Assembly (NCBI RefSeq): GCF_019097845.1
Contig: NZ_JAHRGM010000056.1
Location: 1 to 64,000, forward strand
DNA: 64,000 nucleotides
From: Sphingobium sp. AS12
GTDB lineage: Bacteria; Pseudomonadota; Alphaproteobacteria; Sphingomonadales; Sphingomonadaceae
Direction of reading: 5' to 3'
Shown: positions 1 through 8,596 of the stretch, one piece after another
How positions within the stretch are numbered: position 1 is the first letter of the stretch
Layout of the letters: each line of letters starts with the position of its first letter
Notes under the pieces: generated by a model
What the model saw: only the letters and a program-made list of their open reading frames with translations
Databases searched by the model: none
What the model was told of the DNA's origin: nothing
Made by a program: the position numbers and the translations under genes

Positions 1-7
1 AAGGGCC

Positions 8-80
8 ATCGGTTGTTGGGGTCTCGGCTACGGGCTTCGGGCTACGCCCTCCGCCCTTCACCGACACCCCAACAACCGAT
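8..80. repeat. Long imperfect inverted repeat (hairpin) at the left edge
   Basis: ATCGGTTGTTGGGGT at 8-22 pairs exactly with ACCCCAACAACCGAT at 66-80, and the pairing continues inward with mismatches through a GC-rich loop. It lies just downstream of the minus-strand recombinase stop, so it may act as its terminator, although no T-run follows. The arms resemble attC outer boxes (GTT/AAC) but do not match the GTTRRRY/RYYYAAC consensus. Confidence 0.6.
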
Positions 81-113
81 TCTCATCTTGATTGTCGCTA
101 CGCTCGCATCCTG

Positions 114-602
114 TCAGTCGCCGCGCAGGTTCGCGCCATCAGCCAGCATCTCACGCACCCTCTGAGCATCTATCGTAGCCCGCTTGCCCTTATATACGCC
201 ATTGGCCTTAGCCCGATCGATACCCTCTCGTTGACGCTCTGCGCGCAATCTCGTCTCGAACTCAGCTACACTGCCGAGGATGCCTAGCAGCAGCTTTCCG
301 TGCGTGGTCGTGGTATCTACACCGGCCTGATCGACGCAACGGAAGCCAACGCCTCGCTCACTAAGAGTGGAGAGCATCGAATGTAGGTCGGCCATCGACC
401 TCGCGAAGCGGTCAAGCCGAGTGACGAGCAGCACATCGCCATCGCGCACGAACTCCAAGCAAGCCTGTAATGCCTGACGGTCAGTCGAAGTGCCTGAACG
501 CTTCTCACTGAACACCTTCTCGCACCCAGCAGCAGCCAGTCCATCGACTTGAATGGTCAGGTCTTGGTCTTCCGTGCTAACTCTCGCGTATCCAACTAAC
601 AT
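114..602 (-). CDS. Serine recombinase (resolvase/invertase family), C-terminus shortened
   Basis: Small serine recombinase of 162 residues that would cut and rejoin DNA through a phosphoserine link. The N-terminus VGYARVSTEDQ carries the catalytic Ser9 and Arg7, and TRLDRFARS is the second active-site arginine motif. I start at the ATG at 602, where AAAGGTG precedes by about 6 nt, not at the longer frame to 659. Family members are usually 180-200 residues and end in a helix-turn-helix. This one stops at ADGANLRGD inside that domain, so DNA binding may be impaired, and no other frame restores a convincing helix. It is much too small to be a large serine integrase and is more likely a resolvase or invertase. 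GTGACAG repeats lie upstream of its start. Confidence 0.85.
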   Translation of the reverse strand: MLVGYARVSTEDQDLTIQVDGLAAAGCEKVFSEKRSGTSTDRQALQACLEFVRDGDVLLVTRLDRFARSMADLHSMLSTLSERGVGFRCVDQAGVDTTTTHGKLLLGILGSVAEFETRLRAERQREGIDRAKANGVYKGKRATIDAQRVREMLADGANLRGD

Positions 603-659
603 CGTGTCACCTTTGCCTCTAGACCCGCAAAGCATGTTGTCACATGACCGGGAGAGCAA

Positions 660-970
660 CCTATAAGTGACAGTCTAGCGCAGTTGATGTGACGTAACGC
701 AGAGGATTACCCGAATGTGACAGCGCAGTTGAATAGCGATCCCCGTAGGCGCCCTGTAAGCCCCTACAAGGCGAAGGGGCAGCGTGACAGCTAAGCGGTC
801 GGCGTGGTGTGCGAGCGACGCTCTACGGGCATCAGTGACAGGAGGAATTGGAGGGGCACTATATACCCCTCTCGGGCGCTTGGACCGGGTGTGGGGCTAG
901 CGGACTATTTTCTACCTTCCAAAAACACCACTCGGCGTTCTCAGATTTTTTCTCCACCTTCCAAAAGCAC
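660..970. repeat. Intergenic region with GTGACAG repeats and a second direct repeat
   Basis: No convincing gene. GTGACAG occurs at 667-673, 717-723, 784-790 and 835-841; the first two are followed by GCGCAGTTGA after 4 and 0 bases. Inverted TGTCAC copies lie on the recombinase side (near 604 and 638). A second pair of direct repeats, CCTTCCAAAA(A/G)CACC, starts at about 914 and 957. The first set could be binding sites for the adjacent recombinase or iterons for a replication protein. This is inferred from arrangement only. Confidence 0.45.
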
Positions 971-1402
971 CTATTTGCTACCCGACTTTGTAGATGCGAC
1001 TTTTCCCAAAGCCTCCTGTCGTAACGCCTTCTTGTGACTTTCAAGAAATTCCTTCGCCTGCTCAACTGATATGTTCAATTCATCGGCTTCACCCGCTAAC
1101 TGGACTGAGGCAAGCATCTTGTACTCAAAATCGCTGCAAGCACCCATTGCGGCATCGGCTAAATCGCCCAACGGTTCATTGAGAGTTGCAAACTCTTCCG
1201 ACTTCTTCGTCACACACAATGACCAACCCAGAAAACTCATCTTGGTCAGCTTATTGGCGAACTCCTTAGTCTCAACTGTGTGAGCGTCTGGTCCTTTCAA
1301 CCGAGCCGACAACTGAGCTTGCAAGCCCAAGATAGTAGATGACGCTTTAGCGGTGTCGAAATTAGATGGCGTGGTAGCCAGCAATAAGAGTGCGAAAATC
1401 AT
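971..1402 (-). CDS. Small exported protein of unknown function
   Basis: 143 residues starting at the ATG at 1402. The first 20 residues form a short hydrophobic segment (MIFALLLLATTPSNFDTAKA) that reads as a signal peptide with an alanine-containing cleavage site. The rest is helical and charged, with two cysteines (in SLCVTKK and GACSDF) that might pair after export. The C-terminus is lysine-rich. An upstream start at 1453 is possible but would bury the signal peptide. I do not recognise a family. It lies divergently from terL and is transcribed against the phage late genes, as accessory morons often are. Confidence 0.6.
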   Translation of the reverse strand: MIFALLLLATTPSNFDTAKASSTILGLQAQLSARLKGPDAHTVETKEFANKLTKMSFLGWSLCVTKKSEEFATLNEPLGDLADAAMGACSDFEYKMLASVQLAGEADELNISVEQAKEFLESHKKALRQEALGKVASTKSGSK

Positions 1403-1472
1403 ATTGGCCCCCGGAGTGGTCAGCGATTGTATCAGGATGTGGTCAATCACCAAGGACTTTGTTGTCTGCCTC

Positions 1473-1478
1473 TAAATA
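1473..1478 (+). promoter_or_regulatory. TAAATA motif upstream of terL (possible late promoter)
   Basis: CTAAATAG at 1472-1479 ends only 4 nt before the terL ATG at 1483. If it is a -10 element, the transcript would be nearly leaderless. No Shine-Dalgarno is visible before the ATG. It is one of a family of identical motifs in this prophage. Confidence 0.45.
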
Positions 1479-1482
1479 GCAG

Positions 1483-2916
1483 ATGGCAGGAGAGGCAAAA
1501 CAAACTAAGGGCATCCGTCCCAACTTCGATGGTTTCAATGAGGACCAATGGTCCGCATACAAACTCGCGACTACTGACGGCAATAAGTTCCACCTCTTCT
1601 ATGGTGGCGCTGGTTCAGGCAAAAGCTGGCTTATTTTGTTCATTGTGTTGCTGCGCGCCATTCGTGCGAGGAACACTCGTCATGCGATCTTCCGACTAAC
1701 CCGCAATTCCTGTGAGCAGACGCTTTTCAATAAGACGCTCTACGAAGTCCTAGATGCTGGCTTTCCCGGCCTTCGCGAACAGATCGAAGCCAAGGGCGGC
1801 TTTCATCACTCTAAGCTGATGGTCACTCTGCCCAATGGCAGTGAAATCTACTTCAACGGATTGGATGAGAACCGAACTTCAAAGGTGCTTGGTGACGAGT
1901 TCAATACGGTCTGGCTCAACGAGTGTAATGAGGACGGACTAGGTTACGCTCAGGTTTCAACACTAATGTCTCGACTTCGTATGAGGTCAACCACGGAAGA
2001 TGGCGCTCTTCTCAAGAACAAGATGTTCTTCGATTGTAACCCGCGCTTCTACAGCGACTGGGAATACAAAGCCTTCATTCTTCATGTGAACCCCGAAGAT
2101 GGCGACGCAATGCCGCGTGAGCATCAGTGGGTATCTCAGAAGCTACGAACCGAATCCAACATCGACAACCTGTCTCCTGATTACGTGGAAGGCATGGAGA
2201 CAATGGGCGCTGGCGCTCGTCGTCGTTACCTTGAGGGTGAATGGTCCGACGAGAACACGAATGCTCTCTTCATTGAGAAGCTATTTGTCGATTATCGTAT
2301 TCCGCGACCTGAAACGGTCAATAGGCCTGCGTTGGTTCTCGCGATGTTAGCCGAACAAGGGATCGAACTAAACCGCATCACCGTTTGTAGTGACCCTGCT
2401 ACAAAGGGTAATGTGAAGAACGATCTTCATGGTATCACGGTTCAGGGTAAAGCCGGTTATGGGAAAGATGCTCACGCCTATGTACTAGCCGACTATAGCT
2501 GTCATGGCTCGCCTATCGAAGTCTGCGACATCATCGCAAAGGCTTACAAGGAATGGGGCGCAAGTCGCGTTGTGATGGAAGATAATGCCGGTGGACGTTG
2601 GTTAGAATCAACCATCATTCAGCATAGCCCTCATCTACCGTTGAAGTTCGTAAATGCCAATACAAGGACTGGCGACAAGACTGCCCGCGCAGAGCCTGTT
2701 GCAGGTATGTATGAACAGGGCAAAGTCCATCACGTTGGGACATTCAGAGAACTTGAAGCGCAAATGTGCGATTGGGGTAGCCCGGCAAGCCGTAAGAAAT
2801 CTCCTGACCGCATGGACGCAGTTGTCTGGGGCATAATCGAACTTCTCGATCTGCATCAGGAAGCAAAGCCCGATCCAAGTGGTGGTGCTGCATCCCGCTA
2901 CAGGCGTCTCCGCTAA
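1483..2916 (+). CDS. terL: Phage terminase large subunit
   Basis: Packaging motor ATPase and headful/cos nuclease, 477 residues, normal for TerL. Walker A is GGAGSGKS at 41-48 and Walker B is VWLNE at about 143-147, followed by the coupling region. The C-terminal RNase-H-like nuclease shows its acidic residues at CSDPA (D304), VVMEDNAGG (E366/D367) and DRMDAVVWG (about D442/D445). It opens the plus-strand morphogenesis module and is followed after 90 nt by the portal. No small terminase is seen directly upstream, so terS is either left of the window or unrecognised. Confidence 0.95.
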   Translation: MAGEAKQTKGIRPNFDGFNEDQWSAYKLATTDGNKFHLFYGGAGSGKSWLILFIVLLRAIRARNTRHAIFRLTRNSCEQTLFNKTLYEVLDAGFPGLREQIEAKGGFHHSKLMVTLPNGSEIYFNGLDENRTSKVLGDEFNTVWLNECNEDGLGYAQVSTLMSRLRMRSTTEDGALLKNKMFFDCNPRFYSDWEYKAFILHVNPEDGDAMPREHQWVSQKLRTESNIDNLSPDYVEGMETMGAGARRRYLEGEWSDENTNALFIEKLFVDYRIPRPETVNRPALVLAMLAEQGIELNRITVCSDPATKGNVKNDLHGITVQGKAGYGKDAHAYVLADYSCHGSPIEVCDIIAKAYKEWGASRVVMEDNAGGRWLESTIIQHSPHLPLKFVNANTRTGDKTARAEPVAGMYEQGKVHHVGTFRELEAQMCDWGSPASRKKSPDRMDAVVWGIIELLDLHQEAKPDPSGGAASRYRRLR

Positions 2917-2924
2917 TCACCTCG

Positions 2925-2932
2925 AATAAATA
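2925..2932 (+). promoter_or_regulatory. AATAAATA motif upstream of the portal gene
   Basis: It lies in the 90-nt gap between terL and the portal, 74 nt before the portal start. No TTGACA-like box is visible at the -35 distance. Confidence 0.45.
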
Positions 2933-3006
2933 GGCGAGCAGTGCCGTGCGCTGCTGTTTTGTCGCGTCAGTGACGCACCCCTTAATGCCATTGGCAGAGG
3001 ATCACA

Positions 3007-4434
3007 GTGCCTATCGAAGACATTTTTTCAGCGACCCAAGAGATTGCGAAATGCCACCCTCGTTTTGACCGTAACCGAGACTTCGCAGACGGCGAAGATG
3101 CCGTGAAGGCGAAAGAGAAAACCTACCTTCCAGCAGCGAACCCAGCCGACGAATATGAGACTTACAAGTCCCACTTGTTCCGCACTCGCTTTTTCCCTGC
3201 GGCAACGAAAACGCTGCAAGGCTGGGTCGGCTTAATCAAGCGCAAGCCAGACCAGCTAAACACATCCAGCGCGATCATCACGACGCTCTGTCAGTTGCTC
3301 ACCCCGGACTACCTCACATCGGAAGAACTTACCGAATGGGTTATCCGCGAGACACTGATTACCAATTTCACTGGCTTGCTGGTCGATCACCCAAGCAAGG
3401 ACGGCTTTACTGGCCTGAGCGCCGCAAACGCTATAGAACAAGGCTATCGCCCCTACGTTGCGGGCTATACTGGCGAGAGCATTCTTGAACTGCGCCCCGG
3501 CCTCGTCGGCGGCAAGCGCCAGCTTGTTCGCGTGAGGCTCCTTGAAGATGATGGCAACACCGTTCGCGAACTGATGGTCAACAGCGGCGTTTATCAGGTT
3601 CGTCTATGGCACAGAGAAAACGACCAGATCGTCGCCGGTCCGATCTACACGCCGCTGGTCAACGGCAAAGCTCTGGGCGAAATTCCGTTCGTGCTGGTCA
3701 GCACATCGGACAAGCTGTCGCCGCAACCGTCGCTGTTGCAGCATGTCGTAGATCTCAATCTACAGCTTTATATCCAGCAGGGCTTGCTTTCCAACGTCCA
3801 TTACACCCTGAGCGCGCCGATCCCCACTATTCGTGGCATCGCACCGAAGAAGGACAAGGACGGCAATTACGTCCTCGATGACGAAGGCAATCTGCAATTC
3901 CCAGAATTCCCGGTCGCACCCGGTAGCTTGTGGCTATTCGAAAGTAAGGACACGATAGCCGAATATCTGGAATTCAAGGGCCAAGGCGCTGCCACGCTCG
4001 AAAACAGCGTGAAGGAAATTAAAGACGAACTCCGCATTGCCGGTCATTCCATTGTCGCACCGGACAAGCCTGCGCCTGAGGCACCCGAAACACAAATGAT
4101 CTACCGTGCGGCGGAAATGGCGATCCTCGCCAGCTTTGCGCGCACCATTTCGGGCAAGGTCGAACGTGCCTTGAAGCTATTTGCCCGCTGGGCTGATCCA
4201 GCAGCCGAAGCCGATCTGGCCTTTGCTGTTAATCAGGACTTTGTGCCTCAAAGCCTCACGCCGCAGGCCATCGCCGCAATTCAGGGACTGTGGCAGGCTG
4301 GTGCTATCACACATGAGCAATTGCTGTTTTGCTTGCGTGATGGCGAGGTGCTGTCACCGGCACTGGACGTTCAGGCGGAAATCGAAGCCACGAAGGTCGA
4401 GGCCGCTGATAGGCCAACTGCTGGGCTGCTCTAA
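3007..4434 (+). CDS. Portal protein (DUF4055-like)
   Basis: 475 residues, probable head portal that forms the DNA entry ring. The start is GTG with AGAGGA upstream. The pattern of an N-terminal region rich in aromatic residues, ...DEYETYKSHLFRTRFF..., then a central LQHVVDLNLQLYIQQGLLSNVHYTLSAPIPTI stretch broken by a charged loop, and a helical C-terminus matches the DUF4055 portal family. Position supports this: it sits between terL and a Mu-F-like head protein whose ATG overlaps the portal stop by one base. An alternative minor head role is unlikely given the order. Confidence 0.8.
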   Translation: MPIEDIFSATQEIAKCHPRFDRNRDFADGEDAVKAKEKTYLPAANPADEYETYKSHLFRTRFFPAATKTLQGWVGLIKRKPDQLNTSSAIITTLCQLLTPDYLTSEELTEWVIRETLITNFTGLLVDHPSKDGFTGLSAANAIEQGYRPYVAGYTGESILELRPGLVGGKRQLVRVRLLEDDGNTVRELMVNSGVYQVRLWHRENDQIVAGPIYTPLVNGKALGEIPFVLVSTSDKLSPQPSLLQHVVDLNLQLYIQQGLLSNVHYTLSAPIPTIRGIAPKKDKDGNYVLDDEGNLQFPEFPVAPGSLWLFESKDTIAEYLEFKGQGAATLENSVKEIKDELRIAGHSIVAPDKPAPEAPETQMIYRAAEMAILASFARTISGKVERALKLFARWADPAAEADLAFAVNQDFVPQSLTPQAIAAIQGLWQAGAITHEQLLFCLRDGEVLSPALDVQAEIEATKVEAADRPTAGLL

Positions 4435-5507
4435 TGCCCAGCGTCAACGAAGACCTACAAGACCGTGCGGTTCAGCACGCCATAGCGATCAGCCGCTATG
4501 GCGCTGGCCTTTCGGATCGCATCGTCAAATTGCTCAACAGCGCTGACGACGAGATTGTCGCCAAGACCGCGCAGCGGATCGCCCTCATTGACGAACGCGG
4601 CTACGATCTAGGCCCGAATTCCACGAAGCGCCTGCTTGCGCTGCTCGATGAAATCCGCGTCCTCAACAGCGCCATTTATGACGAGCTGCATGACAGCCTG
4701 GCCGACGAGCTAAACAGCTTCGCGACGGCGGAAGCCGGGTTCCAGAAGGCTGCGCTTGATACAGCACTCGTAGTGGACATCGGCACTAAACTGCCCGGTC
4801 CAGCGCGGTTGAAAGCGATTGTTGAAGAAACGCCCATGGAGGGCCGGCTACTCAAAAGCTGGACCACCGGCATGGAGCAAGGCCGCATTGATCGTATCAG
4901 CAGCGCAATCAGGCTGGGGATGGTTCAGGGCGAAGGCACGGACGCGATCGTTCGCCGCATCAAAGGCACGAAGGCCGCTCGATATACCGATGGCGTTTTG
5001 GATATTAGCCGTCGATCCGCGCAGTCGATTGTCCGCACCTCCGTCAATCATGTCAGCAATGTAGCGGCTCAGGAAACGTGGAAGGCGAATAGCGATGTCG
5101 TCAAAGCGTGGCAGTTCCTCGCGACACTTGATACGCGGACCACGATAGGCTGCGGGAGCCTAGATGGAAAGACATTCCCCATTGGTGAAGGTCCGATACC
5201 GCCGCGTCATATCCGATGTCGTTCTATCAGCGTTGCTGTGACGAAGAGCTTTCGCGAACTTGGCCTAGACATTGACGAACTGCCTAAGTCGGCCCGCGCC
5301 AGCATGGACGGTCAGGTTGCTGATGCTCCACGATTTGCGGAATGGCTGAAACGTAAAGGCACTGACATGCAGGATAAGATGCTTGGGCCAACTCGCGCAG
5401 AGTTATTCCGCTCAGGTAAGCTGGACCTAGACCAGTTCGTCCGGGGCGACGGCTCGCTCTACACGCTCGACGAGTTGCAAAAGCGATACTCAGACATTTT
5501 AGGCTAA
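4434..5507 (+). CDS. Phage head morphogenesis protein (Mu gpF-like minor head protein)
   Basis: 357 residues. The C-terminal half carries the Mu F signature: LDTRTTIGCGSLDGKTFPIG followed by PIPPRHIRCRS, with the conserved Cys/His positions. The N-terminal half is helical. Proteins of this type bind the portal side of the procapsid. Translation is coupled to the portal (TAATG overlap). Its 3' end overlaps the convergent minus-strand gene at 5499 by 9 nt. Confidence 0.9.
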   Translation: MPSVNEDLQDRAVQHAIAISRYGAGLSDRIVKLLNSADDEIVAKTAQRIALIDERGYDLGPNSTKRLLALLDEIRVLNSAIYDELHDSLADELNSFATAEAGFQKAALDTALVVDIGTKLPGPARLKAIVEETPMEGRLLKSWTTGMEQGRIDRISSAIRLGMVQGEGTDAIVRRIKGTKAARYTDGVLDISRRSAQSIVRTSVNHVSNVAAQETWKANSDVVKAWQFLATLDTRTTIGCGSLDGKTFPIGEGPIPPRHIRCRSISVAVTKSFRELGLDIDELPKSARASMDGQVADAPRFAEWLKRKGTDMQDKMLGPTRAELFRSGKLDLDQFVRGDGSLYTLDELQKRYSDILG

Positions 5508-6083
5508 ACCGTCTAGCTTTTTTGCGAGCTTCGGGCGTATGATATTGGGCACATAGTGAAAGCCGGTCATGGTGGAAGCACCCATGACATACTGAACCTC
5601 CATGTTCAGATATGCCATATTCTGCATCACTTCGACAAAGAACCGAGCCTGATCCTTCACTGTGATCATGTCCAAGTGATAGAGGGACATTTGGTCCATT
5701 TCTACAGGGTCATTCCGCGAAGCTAGTTCCTCAATGTCGATGTAGCAAAGCTTATCTGACCCCGCGTGAAGCCAGTTGGTATGAGCATACTGATTGCGGA
5801 TTTTGAGGCAGAACCGCATGTGACCAAGCGTATCCTCATACCTCTGCTTGACCTTATCATCAATCCGATTGCGGATCATGCCATCTGCAATGTCGATCCG
5901 TGCTGTCTCTCCTCTGAGCCGATAGAGCGTCTTTACTGCAATATCCAAATCCTCAATGGCATGACTCACCAGCAGACAAAGCATCCACTCCAATTCGCCA
6001 TACTCGATAACCATACGGCCAACTAAGTCGCCTTCTTCTTTGAAGCGATCAAACGGTAGGGGCATGTAGAGTTTAACAGCCAT
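5499..6083 (-). CDS. HEPN-like protein with R-x4-H motif (antisense cargo gene)
   Basis: 194 residues, mostly helical by composition. KIRNQYAH gives R96-N-Q-Y-A-H101, the R-x4-H signature of HEPN domains, many of which are ribonucleases in toxin-antitoxin or abortive-infection systems, though some are inactive. The N-terminal segment GRMVIEYGELEWMLCLLVSHAIEDL fits the first HEPN helices. It lies on the opposite strand between the head genes and is preceded, 9 nt upstream, by a membrane-protein gene (6093-6662) in the same orientation. I infer a two-gene accessory cassette. The exact family is not recognised and the nuclease activity is untested. Confidence 0.6.
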   Translation of the reverse strand: MAVKLYMPLPFDRFKEEGDLVGRMVIEYGELEWMLCLLVSHAIEDLDIAVKTLYRLRGETARIDIADGMIRNRIDDKVKQRYEDTLGHMRFCLKIRNQYAHTNWLHAGSDKLCYIDIEELASRNDPVEMDQMSLYHLDMITVKDQARFFVEVMQNMAYLNMEVQYVMGASTMTGFHYVPNIIRPKLAKKLDGLA

Positions 6084-6092
6084 GGCTTATTC

Positions 6093-6662
6093 CTAACCGA
6101 ACGGCCTTGAGCTTTTGATGACTGCGACCGGGCCACCTCGCCCGTAATGCTGATCGTCAATCGCGGTCAGGTGCAATGTGCGTTTGTGGATCAGATAATT
6201 CCCGTGGATCAGCACGGAAAGCTCAACGTCTGCGCGAAGTGGTCCTTTGCGTTCATCTGGGTATTCGATGAACATGCAGCCGCGATATATCCCGCTGTTG
6301 TCATACTCGCGCAGCGATACAGCGTTGTACCGGACGCTCTCACCTAGTCCATCTGGCCGACATTCATTTGCTCCGTGTTCACCACCCGCAAACAGGCCCT
6401 TGTAGATGCGGGCGTCGGTGGGCGATTTGAGCCACATGCTCACACCTACGGCATAATTCTGGAATTCCGGAGTGTAAGCAATAACCACCTCCAGACCACC
6501 CGTATCAGACCGGCGGCACTCGATGCCCAGTCGCGCGGCCTCTTCCCGCCGACGGTTTAGTCGCCTCTCATTCCACGGCACGAACACCGCGATAGCCGTG
6601 GAAAACACTATCGCCGCTGCGCTTAGGTACGCTTGTGCCCATGCTGCTGCATCTGCCCCCAT
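6093..6662 (-). CDS. Small membrane-anchored protein of unknown function
   Basis: 189 residues from the ATG at 6662 (MGADAAAWAQAYLSAAAIVF...). One N-terminal membrane helix is followed by a basic stretch (WNERRLNRRREEAARLG), so the soluble remainder (about 150 residues, beta-rich by composition) should face the cytoplasm. The frame stays open to an ATG at 6785, which would add a second hydrophobic helix but overlap the scaffold gene start on the other strand. The start is therefore uncertain. Probably co-transcribed with the HEPN-like gene 9 nt downstream. Confidence 0.6.
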   Translation of the reverse strand: MGADAAAWAQAYLSAAAIVFSTAIAVFVPWNERRLNRRREEAARLGIECRRSDTGGLEVVIAYTPEFQNYAVGVSMWLKSPTDARIYKGLFAGGEHGANECRPDGLGESVRYNAVSLREYDNSGIYRGCMFIEYPDERKGPLRADVELSVLIHGNYLIHKRTLHLTAIDDQHYGRGGPVAVIKSSRPFG

Positions 6663-6673
6663 CTGGTCCCCAC

Positions 6674-6679
6674 TAAATA
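6674..6679 (+). promoter_or_regulatory. TAAATA motif upstream of the scaffold gene
   Basis: ACTAAATAC at 6672-6680, 53 nt before the scaffold ATG at 6733. It falls at the 5' end of the minus-strand cassette, so plus-strand transcription could restart here after the antisense genes. Confidence 0.45.
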
Positions 6680-6732
6680 CGAATGCTTCCAAGTGGAAGT
6701 AACCGAGAACGCCAGTGGCGGGAAGGATCAAA

Positions 6733-7389
6733 ATGACTACAGAAAATAAGACTGCCGATGCAGGCAGCGAAACCATCATCACCAATGACGGTGCAGATCT
6801 TCAATCTGAGATTGAAAAGCTGAGAGCAAAGAACAAGGAACTTCTAGCTGAAAAGCAGAAGGCCAAAATCAAGGCTCAGGAAGCCCAAGATGCAGCCGAT
6901 GAAGCACAGACGCAAGCAGCAGAACGCAGCGGCGACATTGAAGCTCTGAAAGCGCTTCACACCAAAGAATTGCAAAAGCTGCAAGCGAAGCTGGAAGCAG
7001 CCGACGGCGATCTAAAGACTATTCGCGTCGATAACGAACTTACCCGCGCATACAATGAGACTGGACGCCCTGAACTTGCAGAGCAGTTTATCGCTTGGGC
7101 AAAAAGCCGTGTTCAGTATGAGAATGGCAACGCGACCGCAGATGGAGTTCCGCTAGGCGAGTTCGTAGGCAACTATCTGGGTAGTGAAATCGGAGGACAC
7201 TTTCGACGTGTTGCTGACAACAGTGGCTCTGGTGCTACCGGCAGCGATGGCAGTAAGGCGTTTCCGATGAATGCGTCCAATTGGGACAACACCAAGTTCA
7301 TGGAATACGCCTCGCAAGACCCGGCATCCGCAAGGGCAATGGCTCTAGCAGCGGGAAAGCGCACACTAGCAAACAGCATCGACGGATAA
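6733..7389 (+). CDS. Capsid scaffolding protein
   Basis: 218 residues from the ATG at 6733, with GGAAGGA upstream. Residues about 20-110 form a long charged coiled coil (EIEKLRAKNKELLAEKQKAK ... LHTKELQKLQAKLEAADGDL). The C-terminal part is glycine/serine-rich and then has a short helix (PASARAMALAAGKRTLANSI). This composition and the position immediately before the major capsid gene are typical of scaffold proteins that fill the procapsid and leave during maturation. No protease motif is seen. Confidence 0.8.
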   Translation: MTTENKTADAGSETIITNDGADLQSEIEKLRAKNKELLAEKQKAKIKAQEAQDAADEAQTQAAERSGDIEALKALHTKELQKLQAKLEAADGDLKTIRVDNELTRAYNETGRPELAEQFIAWAKSRVQYENGNATADGVPLGEFVGNYLGSEIGGHFRRVADNSGSGATGSDGSKAFPMNASNWDNTKFMEYASQDPASARAMALAAGKRTLANSIDG

Positions 7390-7399
7390 CGACGACATA

Positions 7400-7427
7400 G
7401 AGCCAGTGTGAACACCCACACTGGCTC
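7400..7427 (+). terminator. Hairpin after the scaffold gene
   Basis: GAGCCAGTGTG (7400-7410) pairs perfectly with CACACTGGCTC (7417-7427) around AACACC. There is no T-run, but an AATAAATA motif follows within 5 nt. Confidence 0.6.
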
Positions 7428-7431
7428 TCAT

Positions 7432-7439
7432 AATAAATA
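7432..7439 (+). promoter_or_regulatory. AATAAATA motif upstream of the major capsid gene
   Basis: Directly after the hairpin at 7400-7427 and 100 nt before the capsid ATG. The roughly 100-nt leader between them carries small hairpins and a strong AAGGAG site at about 7527-7532. Confidence 0.5.
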
Positions 7440-7539
7440 GAGGACAGCAAGCCAAAGCGTCCTTCGGGTCGGGCTTGTTAGTCCGGCATCTCCTTAGCGT
7501 GTGTCGGTTGAAATCGACAACCCATAAGGAGAATACTCC

Positions 7540-8538
7540 ATGGCTTATACACAGCTAACTGATACAATTAAGGCGCAACCAAAAGTGTTCGCCGCTCTGG
7601 TTGCCGAAGCAGCAACCGATCTTTCTAAGTTCCGTCAATCCGGTATCGTTTCTAGCAGTCCTTATTGGGATAGCCGCGCAGTCGGTGAAGGCTTTGAAAC
7701 TACTGTTCGTAGCTGGGCTCCCCTGTATCTTGGTGCAGAAGCATCGTCAGGTGACGATAGCGACAATGAGATTGTCGCTCGTAAAGTAACTGCTAAGAAC
7801 CTGATTGCTCGCCGCTTTCACCGTGTTCTCGCATACGCCGCTGCTGACATCGTTCAGGACGCAATCGGCGCAGACCCACTAGAGTACGCAGCAGGCCAGT
7901 TGGCTCGCCTGTGGGTGGACGATGAAGAACTTATGCTTCTCGCTATGTTGAAGAGCATTGAAACCGTAGGCGCAGGCCAGTTTGTTAAATCGGCAAGCCG
8001 CTCCACTGGCACCATCGACGATACTAACAAGCTGAACCCGAAGACCATGCTTTCCTCGAAGAACGCTCTAGGAGACTTCGGCGATAACATCAGGACATGG
8101 GTCATCCACTCCGACGTTTACACAAACCTCCAGATGCTTGAACCAAACGCATTCGTTCCGCTTTCTCAGACTTCGGTCGATATCTACCGTTATCTGAACA
8201 AGTACAATGTGATCGTCACTGATCGCGTTGGCAAAGACACGACCCTACCAGCATATCCAGTCTACACCAACTATGCGTTCGGTGATTCTGTGTTCGGCTA
8301 TGGCAACGGCGGTGGTTCTGCTGTCGTGGTTCGTGACGAACTAAAGGGCATGGGCTGGGGTCAGGAAACCATCGTGTCGCGTTCGACAAAAATCCTGCAT
8401 CCTATGGGCTTCGACTGTAAGGCAGTTCCAGCTAACGGCGTCTCGCTTACTAATGCGGAAATTGCTGCAACTGGTTCGTTCACTCTATCGGCAGAACGCA
8501 AGTCCGTTCCGCTGGTGATCGTCAAGACCAACGGCTGA
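7540..8538 (+). CDS. Major capsid protein
   Basis: 332 residues with an optimal AAGGAG ribosome site. Typical shell-protein features are an N-terminal helical arm, a central WVIHSDVYTNLQMLEPNAFVPL segment, then a beta-rich domain (YNVIVTDRVGKD..., FGYGNGGGSAVVVRDELKGMGWG). The size, position after scaffold, and the strong terminator behind it (high expression) support the call. An HK97-like fold is expected but cannot be shown from sequence alone. Confidence 0.85.
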   Translation: MAYTQLTDTIKAQPKVFAALVAEAATDLSKFRQSGIVSSSPYWDSRAVGEGFETTVRSWAPLYLGAEASSGDDSDNEIVARKVTAKNLIARRFHRVLAYAAADIVQDAIGADPLEYAAGQLARLWVDDEELMLLAMLKSIETVGAGQFVKSASRSTGTIDDTNKLNPKTMLSSKNALGDFGDNIRTWVIHSDVYTNLQMLEPNAFVPLSQTSVDIYRYLNKYNVIVTDRVGKDTTLPAYPVYTNYAFGDSVFGYGNGGGSAVVVRDELKGMGWGQETIVSRSTKILHPMGFDCKAVPANGVSLTNAEIAATGSFTLSAERKSVPLVIVKTNG

Positions 8539-8552
8539 TCAGCAACACTCAC

Positions 8553-8588
8553 AGATACCGGCTCTAGAAACAGAGCCGGTATCTTTTT
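8553..8588 (+). terminator. Intrinsic terminator after the major capsid gene
   Basis: 13-bp perfect stem, AGATACCGGCTCT (8553-8565) with AGAGCCGGTATCT (8572-8584), followed by a T-run. Confidence 0.9.
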
Positions 8589-8596
8589 GGGCTGAC

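Noticed and set aside
8..80. Integron attC site
   Set aside because: The outer boxes do not fit RYYYAAC/GTTRRRY, and no integron integrase or cassette array is present.
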